This document shows positions 1 to 13,724 of a stretch of 64,000 nt of DNA, piece by piece. Source of the DNA: Marisa cornuarietis (lineage: Eukaryota > Mollusca > Gastropoda > Architaenioglossa > Ampullariidae). Position 1 is the first letter of the stretch, and every line of letters begins with the position of its first letter. The notes beneath the pieces are model-generated. The model had not been told where the DNA came from. It did no database searches and saw only the letters and a list, made by a program, of their open reading frames with translations. The stretch is from positions 6,188,501 to 6,252,500 of the forward strand of contig SMMW01000614.1 of NCBI GenBank assembly GCA_004794655.1, written 5' to 3'. The position numbers and the translations under genes were made by a program.

Positions 1-859
1 TTTATAATGTTTACACAGCACGCATTCACATACTTCTGGATGAAGTCTCTTGCTAGAAGTGGATAATATACAGGAATTTTTATATAAAACCATATAACTT
101 TCATATATCTAACCATGCAAAAACTGTTTCTCTTTTGCAACAAACCAGTATAATGTAAATAGATTGTCATGGTCTTACCCCTATCCCACCTTAGTTCGCT
201 GATATCTAAAAACTATTGATGATCCAAAAATTTGGCATTGGCTATTTCATAGAAGCATACATTTTCACTAATGTATATTACTAAATTTTTAAAGTTTGAA
301 GAAAACCTCATAAAATTTTTAAGTGTTTATTGTTGATGTATACTATATAAGCTTGGACAGTTAGTATGGAGATATGTATTATCCATTTATTGGTTTAAAG
401 TAATCACAGATTGTGAAATACTGGAGATGGCATCATTATTATATAAGTGTATTAACACAACATTATGTAAATGTTTGTTGTGTGCTTAAATTATATGAAA
501 CTATTCTGTCTTTTCTAAAAGAGTAATGATATTTGTATTCACAGTATTTATTGTGGTTAATACAGATGAATATGTATACTCACTTATTGTATTTTGAAAG
601 TTTTGGAATGATGACCAAGCTGGAATTGTCAGAATAAGTCTGAATTGTGACTTTTTAAGCATGTTTAGAGTAACGCACTTGAAAGGATACTCAAGTATTA
701 TGGACAACTGTATATAATAGTTTCAAGTGTTTTGTGGCATGTATGGCTGGTAGGGCTGGGCATTTAATGGCTGTCACTGCGCCGTAAGAAAGGGCGGTTG
801 CGCTTTTGCTTTAGCTTTTGTTGTCCTTATAATGAGAGAAATGGCAGGTTTGCTTTTTG

Positions 860-1020
860 GCAGCTCGTTGGTAAAACACGGAGGCTCGAAAGGTCGCAGG
901 TTCAGATCCCGTCTCAGGACACACTCACTGTGTGTGACACAAGTTCACCTGACTGTCGGTGATTTCTTGTTAGATTGAAATCGGCGTTAAATAGAAACAC
1001 TTTCCTGTCAAACTAACAAT
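860..1020 (+). mobile_element. tRNA-derived SINE
   Basis: A B-box-like ggttcagatcc (about 899-909) follows an A-box-like 'ctcgttggtaaaacacgg'. The tail contains 'atcggcgttaaatagaaacac', typical of molluscan SINE 3' ends. The sequence just downstream ('ggggatagtgg') resembles that after the copy at 51.7 kb. Confidence 0.5.
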
Positions 1021-1489
1021 TGTGGTGGTGGCCCACGAGAAGAGGGGATAGTGGGGTGGGGTGACGCTTAAGGAAGCAGACATGGTTGGTTCTGAAGAGT
1101 GAGTGTGTTGTAGTTGTTTGTGTTTTCTTTTCTGGAGATGGTCAGTCGTTGCCGTTACACTCGTAACACACTGATAGCTGACCAGTCGGTTGTGGCGACA
1201 AGGTTACACATCCGGCGACAAAGAGCGGGTGCCCTCTCACACACGTGCGGCGTGAGGGCAGGCGTGCGGTGTGGTCTAAACGGGAACAACTTGAGACGTT
1301 TTGGGATTTTTCTTCTTGAGCAGGACTTGGGGAAACTGGAAAGACTGCTTACAAATTTACGCTGCTGACGCTTCTTTAGTGACCAAGGGATGCTGAGAGT
1401 TTTTTAAATGTGTTCTAATCAACACCAGGAGTTATCGGAAATTGATAACGAGGCCAACTTTCTCTCTCTCTCCTTTCCTCCTCTCTCTC

Positions 1490-1600
1490 AGGCCAGTCCG
1501 GTGGCCCTTGTCTCCTATACGATGAGAAGCTGCTGCTGTTTGAGGTTCGGATCTCGTCTCGGGCATGCAGCTCTAGCACCGCCTGCTTTTCAGCAGTGTT
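1490..1600 (+). mobile_element. Decayed tRNA-SINE fragment
   Basis: A B-box-like ggttcggatctcgtctcggg at 1544-1563 is the main evidence. The A-box side is not clear. Confidence 0.3.
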
Positions 1601-3867
1601 GCCTTAGTTGCTTGAGGTAAAACACATGTCCCCGCCATTCATCTTCCTCTCTCTTTTTGTTATCTCCTTTTATAAATATATATGGTGGTGTTTGATGTGT
1701 AGCTGTCTTTAAACGTATAATTAAGGAAAGCACATAAGTTGCGAAAAGTCATTTTCCCTGTGTATTATAATTCAAGAAGTTTAAAAATCATATTCTGTCA
1801 GTTTTTAAAAATATTATTTTTCCTGGAGAACCATGGGTCACTCCTTTTAAAGATAATTTAAATAAAACTTTTCTGACTTTAAATTGAAAATGCGACGCTA
1901 GAGCTTTTATTCTTTTGATAATTTATTTGGCTGTTCATCTCGCTGTTCTCACACTATTTCCTGCAGTTTTTATTTAAGTCTTGTGAAATGTGGCACAAGT
2001 GCGTTGTACACTTGAGCTTTTAAACTGAACTAGAGAGATTGTTCTGCTTGATGTAAAGTGGTTTATGACAGAAGAGTGATTTGTCAATTTTTGTGGAGCT
2101 GTAAAACTTGTTACAATACATAAATCAACAGCGAATTTTTTTCTGTATCCCAGTAGCCCATTCTTCTAGGGTCTGAAGACCTTTCATGTGTCATAATTAT
2201 TCTAAAAATCCCTACAGTTTCCTCGTTCTTATTCACTGTTAACGAAGTTTATAGTTTTGTTTTCTTTGAATCATTTCAGGAAAGATAAAGGGCTAAGTAA
2301 GGCAGCAGCTGTTGTAGTCTTATTTACCAGATGCTCATCTAAGAGCTACAAAATTAGCTCATTAGTCTTTGTAGCCTTGTCATTTCGCCATCTCCTCTCG
2401 TCACACTTTCCGACAGAACGGGTGACACTCGCCTCCAATGTTACTCCTAGATATGGATCACATACCCTCACTTTTGCACATTTTTGTGATGGCGACTGAA
2501 CGAAGTGAAATTGTATTTGCTTTTTTATTTATTTTTTTTTTTGTATTTTAGAAAAGGCTCCATGGTGTTGATCTTTATGAATACAAGAGTTATTATTCAT
2601 ACGTTCTTTCACTCACAGGTGCGTGTCCGCGCACGCATGCATAGAGAGGGAGAAGGTGGATGGGTCTTGTCGCAACGTGTTCTACGAATAACGAGAGATG
2701 TGAGATGGGGCAGACACCTCATAAGCAGGTGCACACGTCTGTCAAGGTGTTGGCTTCTCTAACCCTACTCCCCCTATGGAGGGCCCCGAACTAGGCGTAT
2801 GTCGATGAATGCGAGAACCAGAATGGGCGAGCCGAGTTATGAACGACTGAAGCGATGCAAAAAGAAGAGGAGAAAACGCTGTTTTGATTGCAGTGCATCG
2901 AGTGGGCCACAACACCCCCACCTTCTACCAACTCTCCGTTTATCACCATATAGAGTTTGGTGCTAATGCATAAAAAAACCATCTGAAGACCTGCGATTTT
3001 TTTTTCCTTGAATGGGAAAGATTGTGAAGCGGGAGAACTGGTTTTGTTTACATTTCGCCAGTATCAGGTTTCGACGTGCCTCATGTCCCTCAGCGTGTAA
3101 ATGTTCTGGTCTTGGTCTGTTTCCTCTCCGCCATCCTCGCCGATACTTATTATAACGAATGGAATTATCTCCCACTTTGTCGTCTTGAGTAACTTGATAT
3201 TAAAAGAGTAATTTAAATAGCCTAATCCGGGCTGGGTAACAGGAGCATTTGCATCTTTTTTCCCCACACGCATGAAAAAGTACATAAATTTTATACCGTG
3301 AATGTGCCTTACGAATATTTTTGTACATGGAAAAATGACACACGATCTCTCATGACAGTCAGCCTAAAGCTTTTATCTTGTAGATATTTGCAAAGTGGGA
3401 GATTCTCTCTCTCACACGCACACTTTTATTAAATATATATTTATACAGTCGTTTGCAAGCTAATGCTTATGCATATATCGTGGGATATTTTCGTAACTGT
3501 CTTGTAAAAAATCTTTCTAATGAAAGAGAATGTCTAGTTTTTGGAGTATTAATGTTCAGTGCATATTCAGACGCCATCAGTAGGTGGTCTTGCCGATGAT
3601 GGTGTGTAGACGTGGTACCCTGCGGAGGTAAACGATGGGGCGCTTATTAAAGGTCTAATGGAGAGAAGAAAATTTCTAATAATCGTGTAAAGCTAAGTGC
3701 AAGAAGATATTCCCCCAAATCTAGGAGAAATTCCTTATTAAGATTTGAAATTAATATTTGAATATTTGAAATTCCCTAACACCACCCACCCTCTCCACTT
3801 TTCGGTTCTTGAAATGATACGCTTGTCGTCATGCGTCAAAACTCCCTCCCCTCCCTCCCCCCCCCAA

Positions 3868-4030
3868 ATAGCAACAGACATTAGGATTGTACATAGGTAC
3901 GCTTATATCGTCAAAGCTTCAGGCTACGGGAGAGCCGAGACCATGTAAATTAGGCATATCTATGTTCAGAAGTGACGACATCTTGCACGTAGACAATTGC
4001 ACCCGGCTAGACCTTTAATCATCTGGACGA
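3868..4030 (+). repeat. Dispersed repeat, copy 1
   Basis: 'acattaggattgtacatagg', 'gagaccatgtaaatta' and 'gacaattgcacccggctaga' recur in diverged form and the same order at 36565-36800. The repeat class is not recognised. Confidence 0.5.
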
Positions 4031-7000
4031 GTACCGTGCATACCAGTAATTTATTTCTTTGAGTGAAAGGGGATGAAAAATACAGCAGATGTTGTTCTCT
4101 GGGCCTTAAAGTCGGAATATGGTCGCAGGCAGATGTAATATGCGTGTAATATGTTTCTTACGTTTACAGACACAAAAAGCTGCCTGCACGAGAACAAAAT
4201 ACCAGGTCCCCGCTGCTAATCGGCGTTTGCACGTAACAGACTAGCGTTTTGTTATTTGCTGAAATTTGAACATTCGTGCACGATCATGCTTCGTCGTTAT
4301 GTTCAGCCCATGTCCCCCACACCCCGTGCGGTTCCGCCTCGTCTCATTCCACGGTGTCCGCTGCACTATTCCTTCGCTTTAAGTCTGGACGCCGTGGGGT
4401 CTTGGCTCCAGAAATATGCAGAGGTCGAGCGTCATCAGCAGGATGTTTCTGTTCCACCTGCTATAGTCGAAGAGATCCCAGTATCTTGTAATCTTGATGC
4501 ACAGAGCTAACAGTTAGCAGCGCTATTTTTTCCAACTTTAATGACAGCTCCCAATTCAGTAGCCAGAATTCCAGCGCACTATTTATTTATTTATTTGATG
4601 CCATATTGAACTCGTCTTTCTTCTGATAGCTCTTGATCCTGAGTCTTCAAGAGTTACAGATAACTTGGTGATGGTGCATGCAACTCTAAACACTGTGGCT
4701 GAAATGGGCTTAGCCGCCTTATTGGGTTCGCTTATGGTGTCTCGGCGCAGTGATCGAAAAAAGAAAGTTTTTGAAGTTATGAAACATGAGGCTGTCGCTT
4801 TGGGCGGGTTAGTAGTATGACACTGCCGGTGATGTGTCAGCAGATAGGAGCACAAGGCGGAAGATCAAAGCTGACGGGAAGACCTGATTGGGTAAGCGGC
4901 GTTTGGCGGATCCGAACCCCATGGCGGAGATCTCTCGGTCAGATAAAACGTTCCAGCCCTCTTCCCTCGCTGATCCCAAAAACGCTGCCGGAAAGACAAC
5001 TTGTTCGCAAACTTCGCTTGGCACTTATTATTGGCATTGTGGCAGCCCACCCTCCCTTCCCCCCATCATGAAGCTAGATGAGAGAGGCCGGGGCTATTTT
5101 CCCTGCATAATCCCCGCTGCACTTGTCTTGTCATTGTTTGAAATTGCTGTTTTAATAGATGGGACGCCGCGGTGACACCTTGACTGTTGCGCACGGCCCT
5201 TGGCTGGCCGGTCGCGAACCGCGAGAGCCATAGGGAAAGAGCGAAGCCTGGCCCCAAAACAGAGGTTTTTGATGGGCTGCCCGGCACGGCTCAAGTCGCG
5301 TCAGTATTTGCCTATCATCTCACGATTCATCAGCGGCAAAGCAAAGCCCCGAGCATCGTCTTGATGACACCCAGCAGTCGCCGGGCCAGGCTTGGGCTTG
5401 CTGGGGTATTCAAGGGGGAGATTACTGAAAATTGTATGACAGTCATTAGGACGCGAGGTCCGCATTACCTCGCTTTGCTGCGGACGGGGGGGGGGGGGAA
5501 TGTTTCTTGGGCCTCGCGCGAGGCATCGAATCTACTTTCCCCGAGAACCGGGGGGTTGCTCTTGATGGCGTCGGCCCCCAGCTTCAGTTGCCGCTTTAAC
5601 TTTCAAATGAACCTGTTACTCTCTCCCAACGCCCATCAAATTTGTTCGTAACCTGCCCTGTAGTTGTCCTTAAAACTGAAGCGCGTTCTGTCTTCCCATC
5701 TCTTGCCGTATTTTGGTGTTGTTTTTTTTTCTTGTTTTTTTGCGTTTTAGCTCTTCTTTAGTTCCCCTATTTTCATTCAGAATCAAAATGCTGCGCTCTT
5801 CCCCACCCAACCTGAAATACCCGCTTTCCTGCCTGCGTCTTTCGTTGGACACCTGAAGGCTGCTTGTGGTTGCCTTTTGTTGGTCGGTGTCAAGATGGCA
5901 CCCAGCTCCCCCCTCCCACCCACGTCACCCTGTCTACCGACTCCGACTCCTTGCGATCACTGGCAGAGTCACAGACACTTGGTGCGGCGTGAAGAGAGTG
6001 AAGTGAATGCTGAAAAGGAAAAAGCTATTTATTTCCTTGTCGAAGCTTCAGAATACCCGCATGAAGGCTGTATGATTTAGTATCCAGCTTTATTTGCGTG
6101 TATTTCTATTGACTACAAACCCACCGCGCTCTTGGCTGTGGCGAAGCGGTAATTAAAGTTTGGTGAAAAGAGTTTTCCGGTCGGAACTTTCCTGAGCAAC
6201 TGGCGAGAGCAGTTTGCTATTTCATTGTATCAAAAGTTAGGTTCCTGCTTTATGGCCCGGCTGTTGACAAAAGGCTTCATACAGGCGAGAGGAGGCCGCG
6301 AGCCCAAGTGTGTTTGCTATTCACCAATTCCCTTTGTTGGCCGTTTTAGGCAGCCGTACACGAGAGGCTTTGTGAGGTCGCCTCGCGCCTGCTTGGACTC
6401 TGCGAGCAGGATCGAGGGTGGCGCGGACTCATCTTTCTTGCAATCAAACAAACATTGGAGCTTCTCCTGTCATTTATCTTCATTATTTGTCATCGAGCGT
6501 GTCAGTTTGTTCATACTCCAGTTTTCCTCCTGTCCACGCTGGGCAAAATGGAGTCATTGATGGCAGCGCCAGAGAATATTGTGACTTTTTGTGGCCGCTT
6601 CCCAATCTCACCTTTTTGGCCAGACAGAGCCCCACCCCTTTTCACTTCTCTTCCCTTCACCCCACACTCCAAGCCCAACATCCCCCGCCCTCCCCCCTCT
6701 TTTTTTTTTTTTTTTTTTTGCACGGTTGAGACGTCGACAGGCAAAGCGTCTTTACAACTGCCTCCCTCAAGCTTGAGACGCTCGTGTGAAGTTCCTGGAT
6801 GACGTTTATTAACTGCTATTTCTCCCTGATTTTCCTCTTGACTAAGTCCTAGCAAAGGGGCAAGCATATCAAAAAGCGAGTGCCCGCAGACATGAATATC
6901 GTGTGGATGCTGTTGATCCCGTCCCCCTTCCCATCCCCACCCCTCGTGGAGCTTCTCGTTCTATGGTGCTGCCCGCGCGTTGCCGCTTCGGCGAAGAGTA

Positions 7001-8489
7001 TCTTCAAAGCTGACGCGAGGGCAAGGCGGTGGCCCGAGATGCTTAGAACCTTGATTACATGAGACAGAATACGTCTGTCCAGGAGTGAGCGGACATGGGA
7101 TGGGTATAAAAAAGAAAACAAGATTAAAATATAAAAAAAAGATACGGAGCCGTAGCAAATATCGACTGGTACTAAAGCGCGGTATTATTTCTGGTACTGC
7201 TGTTTATACTGCCTGTCGTTCTCAGCGGTTAAGAAACTCTTATGTAAACAAGTGCACTATTTCGCCCTCGCATATCTATCGTCTCTGTGTTCTTACAACG
7301 TGCCATTCTCCTAGTTCAAAACTCTTGTATTTTGCTCAGGAACACGCTTGTAACTTGTTATTCTTCGGGGTCGGTTTTTATGGCGCCTTCGCGCTCATGT
7401 CTACGTTTTTGGTAGGATGGATGTTGATGACAATAGAAAAAGTTACTATTATTATCAGGGCGCACTTCTCCATTTGAAAGCGAGCTTAATTCTCTGTACA
7501 CAAAATAAATACTACAAACGAACCGACAGTTAAGAACCAAAGAAGCAACAGCAGACAGATGACACTGTGGTGAACATGCGAGATGATTGGACGAAGATGA
7601 GGAATGGGGGAGTGAGCAGAGTTATAAAAGGATTTTTTTTAAATCCATTTTGCGGGCCAAATTATGGGTGAAGGTCTTTATCAGGTATTGACCATAATTC
7701 TGGCTCCAATCTGATAACCACCACTGGAGGCGGTCAACGACAAAATACTCCCTTCCCGTCACTGGTGGAAGGCGTTAGGTTGAGAGTCTAAGCCAGAGCT
7801 CCGCTGTTCGTGAAGTGCTTTGGGGGCCAGATAAACAGGGTCACAGATAGATGTGGACAAAGGTTTTATGTAACCATCATGTGAAAAACTTTGCCAGACT
7901 TGGTCAAAAGGTTGTTCATCTTTATTAATCTGATTAAGAAGACTCTTTACCCTAGTGTTATGGCGAACAATGTTCGAAGTCTTCGTTGACCCCTGTCATC
8001 ATTAGCGAGTATTGACCCTACTGGTAAGAGCGAAGGAGGAAAGCGTGGGCTAGTTGGTAGGGGGAGGGTAGGTTTAGGAAGAGAGCTTTTGCACGTTATC
8101 TTATCTCACTTTCTGTCTGTCGGGCAGCAGAGACGGTGCTGAACAATGTTGCTGCTTGAGCGAATTACTCGTCGATGTGTCACGTACAATGACGACGTGA
8201 TGAGAGCGCACCTGTTAGAAGCTGTTCGGACACTTGTGTGTGTATTTCTGTGTCATTCTAATAACGTGGAGCATTATGTATAACGCAAACATATATATAT
8301 ATATACTCAATCTTTCCAGTCATCTGCAGATGTTTTGCCGTCACAGAAGCAAAGAAACTGATCTCCTGCTCTGTGCAATCCCTTGCTACGAGTAACATTA
8401 AAAAGCAGGTAGCAATTAAGAATAGACCCCCCCCCATCCCCAGAAAATCGTACCCCTCTTGTTACCCCTTTCTTTCCCTCTTATTTCCT

Positions 8490-9882
8490 CTTAGAAGTAG
8501 TAGCGATCCTATTCTCGGGCAGCCATAATCACAAATATATGTGATAGTGATGTTAATCTCACACTAATTATTATTTGAATAATTCCGGCTGGCCAAATTG
8601 CTACACATACAAATAAGCTCTGTGTGAGGGTAGTTCCCATCTCTTCTCCTTGCTGAACCCTCCATGGAGTCAGGTACCCATTTCCAGACAGGTGTGTCCA
8701 CTGGAAGAAGCATGCTGCACCACACGAGTTTCGAACTGCGTGCATCTCATTCGAACACCAGAGCTTTAACCACTCGTCTACACGCTTTCCCAAATAATTT
8801 TTAAAGGGACTGGGTATATATGGAGATTGGAGCACGCAGATCTTTGAACGCTTAAAGGTTTCTCTTAATCGTTACAGGAAAGTCCTTAGACTCTCAGGAA
8901 TTACGACTAAGGCCAAAACGTTGTGTTGGTTGAATATACAGAGTCAAGACTGCCTGCTGAGTATACTTGTATCTTCTAGAAGTATTATCGATTGGGCATC
9001 TAGATAAATAGGTCTATGTATCTTGTTGAGTTGTAACTAAGAATGGTTTTATGAAACCGCAGCACAACCAGTCTCTCACAAATGAAATGAAATCCTAGTT
9101 TGTTTGCAGCAGTGCACGTACTAGGGGGAAAAAGAAACAAAATGATATGATTTTTGTACTTCGTGTAGTGGGAGATAAATGCCTGTATCTTACAAATGAA
9201 TGAAGATAGAAATTAGAAATATTTTTTGTTCCTTTGCTTAATTTTTATGATAGATGCTTAATGGTTTTTCGCTTTAAATCTGCCGGGACGCAGTTCATAA
9301 TACTCGTCTAGTCAAAGTCCAGTAATGCTCTACCAAAATGTATCATAACAAAAGATCGGTTATACTCTGCTAAAATGTATATTAGCATTTAACTTAGAAA
9401 TATTTCATATGAGAGGATTGTTTATTATCCGCCAAAACGGAATGTATTTAATACGGTGTTCACGCTATCAACCGCTAGCGTTCTTCTTTTCCAGACATAT
9501 AACGCGATATGTGTTTATTCATTTACAGATATATAGCGCGATGTGTTTATTTCGCGCGTGATAGATTTACCCTGAAAGTCTTGAAGAGTAGGCGATAACA
9601 ATGGAAATATATTTCCCGGTGTAGCGCACAGAGCATCAGTAATTTTAGTTTCTACCATCCACCACCGTTAAAAGAAAAAGAACAAAAAGAAATTAAGACA
9701 AACCCGTCGCCTATTACCCATCACTCCCTCGTTTGAGCCTCACTTGGTGTACAATTATTTGTATGTGTAGCGATTTGGCCAGCCGAAATTTTCAAGTAAT
9801 AATTAGTGTGTGAGATTAATATCACTATCACATATATTTGTGATTATGGCTGCCCGAGAATGGGATCGCTGCCACTTCTAAG
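8490..9882. mobile_element. Inverted-repeat DNA element (~1.4 kb, TIRs ~130 bp)
   Basis: The left end (8490-8622) and the reverse complement of the right end (about 9752-9882) share 'ttctcgggcagccataatca' and 'gctggccaaat.gctacaca', with only scattered differences. There is no transposase frame inside, so it is a non-autonomous foldback or MITE-like element. A SINE sits inside the left part. Target duplication was not resolved. Confidence 0.75.
8627..8790 (-). mobile_element. tRNA-derived SINE nested in the inverted-repeat element
   Basis: Read on the minus strand: 'gtagacgagtggttaaagct' (A box) followed by 'gcagttcgaaactcg' (B box), then a body with 'ggacacacctgtctgg' and 'ggtacctgactcc'. 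Confidence 0.55.
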
Positions 9883-11477
9883 ATTTCTCCTCTTACGTGG
9901 AATTTTCATTCCTTTTAACTTAACCCGTCCTGTACTGATATTCCTGTATTTTACTTTGATGGGATTTTCTTTGAGCACCACACCTGCTCGGACATAAAGC
10001 TCATTTCATTACCTGCATGACCGCGTAAAGCCCTTGCCGGCTGAGCCCGCTGAACAAAGGTGCTGTTGGTAATGGCGTGTTTATTGGCCCAGGTAAGCTA
10101 GCATTCAGTGTTTACGTATGCTTTTGTTCAGGTTTTAATCTTTATGTTTCTATTTAGAACCTATAGACGATTTTCAAGAATATATATATATATTTTTTTG
10201 TTACACCTAGGGAAGAGCGTCGGTGTGGATGAAGGTTTAGCGACTCTTCCTTAAGTCGAAGTATCGGCTTTGTGTCTTTGTTGAATCTTTTAATGTATAT
10301 GATGATAATTTTAGTCCTTTTCTCTTTGTGTGTGTGTGTGTGTGCGCGCGCGCGTGGGCGCGTGCTTGCTCCAGAGAGAGAGAGGATGAAAGGAGGCGGG
10401 GAAGAGACTGATGACTCAAAAAGAACTCTTTATCATCTCTAACTCCCTTTCTAGAGAAAGTGCCTTTCACTCGCGCTCGTTGTATTATGGTCAGAAATAA
10501 TGGTGAGCTCTGCTGTAAAAAGCAAGTTCACTTTCTCACTCACGTTAAACGCAAGATGATATTGTCCTCTTTCAGCGGGAAGGTTGCTCCCTCTTTAACA
10601 AACCAATTTGTTTGTTTGTTTGTTTTTTTAAATTCAGTCTCATAACTGTAGCAGGAGATTTCAACGCGTAGTGGTACGATTCGTTTTTCGACTTGAAGAG
10701 CTGCCTCACGCCCTGTAACTTGCACCCACCCCTCTGAATGACTGGTCCATAGACCACGACAATACCTTCTGTGAGACGAATGCCAGCAGTTTGTGCTCCG
10801 CTGAATGATAGTGAGAAAATGTTCTGTGAGACCATAGCTCCTCGTGCAGTCCTTGGTCTTCCGAACTCCTGAAATGCCTCGTATCTGTGTTAATGTGTAT
10901 ATGTATATGTGTGTTTCTGTGTGTCGTTAAGGGCTCTCAAATATTGCTGTTTTGACCTAATCTGTGTTGCAGTTTTAAAGTTTTAAATATCTTTAACTAG
11001 ACCTTCTCTGAAAGTAAGTGTTTCTCAGTTGTTGCCCTCTTCTGACATTTCTGAAGCGTTGCTGATTTCTGACAGACGTTGCTCAGGTGCTGTTGTTTTG
11101 GAATCCTGCAGACAAAACTAACCCGAGGTAGATGTTGCGTCAGTGTTGCTGCTATGAGTACCTTCAGGTTGGTCAAACCTCAAGTAGCTGTTTCACAAGT
11201 CTTCTTGCTTTCAATATCTTCAAATGAGTCTGATCTGTCCGAAAGTTTATCGATTGTGACTGCTTTAAAACACCTCTCAATTTTTAGCGAGAGACGGTTC
11301 TCATTCTCCGAGGAAGACGGAGTTGATAAAAGATGCAGTCACTGGTGAAGGGTAACCGTGTAGCCTTGTGTTCGCGCTTTTTTTTGTCGCGATTCCTCAC
11401 GGGGCTACACGATGTCTGCCTGGCCTTCCCTAACCTCCCTCCCTTAACTCCGCCTGGGAACGCGCGCGTGAGTGGTT

Positions 11478-11511
<34 letters not shown>

Positions 11512-12440
11512 CGCGCCTGCGTGCCCTCATATTTTATGTTGCCTGAGAATGGTCTGTATTTCTTAAACTTTCTCACTATACCATCGCTGTTGTTGCTGTC
11601 GTCATTATCGTAGTGTAGTAACATTCGTTTTTGTCTTACCCATTCTAAATGACCGATTTGTTCATTCAGTTAGCGAAAGAGAGGAGGAAGAGGATGGCAT
11701 ACTTATTGTGATGGTAAAAAATGAAGGCATGTTTCAGACTAGGACATTTTTTTTTTTACTTGGAGCGAGAGGTGGAGGCGTGGTATAGGGGAGTTGAAAA
11801 GGGTTGTTGGTGTCTTGAATGTTTGTGTGCTCCGCTTTCTTGCCTCGCGTCCTTTCATTTTACGCTTCGCCAAGGCTCCAAAAAGGCACCTCGCTGTCCT
11901 TTCAAGTTCTTCTACTCTCCTCCCTCCCCACACCACCACCACTTTCTTTTCTTCACCAACCACCCCCCCACCCTCCGACCGGAAGGGTGAGTATCCAAGA
12001 CGACAGCGATCTCAGACACTAACAGCAGTTAGCGCCGGTTTTTAGCGTACGTGCTAACGCGTGTGGAGGGTTGACGTCGGTATCGTCGGCAAAATAGTGT
12101 CCACAGTAGTTTCGGCTTGATCATTCCCTGCAGCGGTCAGACAGCCGCAGCAGCAACTTCAGGGCTGGTGGTTTGGTCACTAATCGATGGCAGAAGTCTG
12201 TGTCCCCCATCCCCCCTTGTTCGCTGTGACCTCCCGTCCCTCCCCCCTCCCCACTGCCCGTACTCGTCTGGCTTTGGCGAGAAACAAGACCTGATGCAGT
12301 GGTTAGGAACAACCGCGTTTTTCGCTCACGAACGATGTGGCGCGACAGCCTGACTAGCGATTGATACTTCGACAAAACTGACTTTTCGAGTATGATGACG
12401 TTTCGTCAGAAGCGGGATTTCGATAAAATGACATTTTGAC

Positions 12441-12845
12441 AAAACTCCGTGGCGCCATCTCTAAATAGGACTAGGTAAGGTGCATGAAGGGTACACATGA
12501 AAGTTGTGTATGCATTCTTAATTGACTCTTAGGAAGAGCAAACAAGAATGTCACTTTTGGATGTAAAAAAAAGAAAAGGAAGGAAAAGGGGGTAAAAAAA
12601 AAAAAAACAAAAAAAAACAAAAACAAAAAAAAACAAAAACAAAAAAAACAAACAAACAAACAAAAGCACAGTTAGTGGAAGCTGGGAGGTTCTCTCTAGT
12701 TCTTTCTTTCCCTCTCTCTCTACCTCTTTCCTCTCTTCCCCCCTCCTATACTTAATGGATGTGTCTTGGGAATGAAAATGTGATGTAATGTGATGTATTG
12801 ATATTGTGATGTATTGATATTAAAAAAAAAAAAACTCCGTGGCGC
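12441..12845 (+). mobile_element. Retroposed insert with 15-bp target-site duplication
   Basis: AAAACTCCGTGGCGC occurs at 12441-12455 and again at 12831-12845, the second directly after an A-rich tail. Direct repeats flanking a poly(A)-ended insert (about 375 bp) are the mark of target-primed reverse transcription. The insert has a second A-rich stretch at 12565-12665, suggesting a composite or dimeric structure. Its source is not recognised. Confidence 0.6.
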
Positions 12846-13250
12846 AGGTCTCACGAGTTCACTCCCTGTAGTAATAAATAGTTTGCGCCTTAAACAGTAC
12901 GCAGGTGGTCGTTATATATATATATATATATATTAGTGTACAGATGTTTGAGTAGACACTGCGTGTCTGTCTGTCACTGTAACGGCTTTTGATTGCCATG
13001 TACAACAATTCTCAACTGCCGACGTACTAGAGTTTTCCGTTTAATGGCATCCAGTTACTTTAAATAACTCACACTTCTAACGCGATTAAATTCTTTCAGG
13101 ACGTAAAAATATTTAGTAAATAAATAAAACTGCTGTGATAAAATTAATCAGGCCTACTGCCAGGTTTTTCGGCAGCTTAGTTTCACCAAATTCAACTGTG
13201 TTCTTGTCCAAAGCAAATAGTGTGTTAGACCGAAGCTGTGCCGCCTCCTC

Positions 13251-13340
13251 CAAGGGGCCGTAATTTTGAAGCCAGAGTAAGTCGTTTTCCCAGGGCACAA
13301 TCGGAAACTCAAGGAAAAGCGTCTTGTTTCCGAAGTTATT
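13251..13340 (+). repeat. Dispersed repeat 'AAGCGTCTTGTTTCCGAAGTT' family, copy 1
   Basis: It shares ggggccgtaatt.tgaagc and aaggaaaagcgtctt(c)gtttccgaagtt with 48055-48150, in the same order and spacing. Confidence 0.55.
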
Positions 13341-13724
13341 AAGCGATGTCTAGAACCCTCGAATATCACTTCATGTTTCTGTACCCCAGGGCATCTTTGC
13401 CGCGGCTTTATAAGTACAGGCCCATGGGTAAAACAACATCTGCGGGGTCCGAACGCCGCTTTATAATTTGGGAAACAATACGTTTGTCCTTGAGTGCCCC
13501 GTGCTGCCCCAGGATGATGATGATGTCGCCTTTTTGTAATGCGCCAGTTTCCGCATCTCAGAGATACCCTCAGTGCGCAGAACAGCGACTTACCCCACCG
13601 CCTCTGACAAGTACGGAATATGCGAATATTTTGGGTGTTGTCAACCCTGCCAGAGACTGTTGGCTGCCAGCTGTAACTGTCGCGAGCCCCAAGTGACTGC
13701 AGGCTCTCCGGTGGGGGACTGTCA

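Noticed and set aside
2799..2970. Basic Cys-containing frame ('YERLKRCKKKRRKRCFDC') as a possible upstream RNF220 exon
   Set aside because: The resemblance to the residues before the zinc segment is superficial, and there is no acceptor/donor pair with the phase needed by the exon at 19095.
3990..4012. miR-92-like seed 'aattgcac'
   Set aside because: Only the seed matches, no hairpin is evident, and the same word recurs in the related dispersed repeat at 36.77 kb.
5187..5651. 154-codon open frame on the + strand
   Set aside because: No recognisable domain, odd composition, lies in GC-rich sequence where chance frames are long, and no splice or start context supports it.
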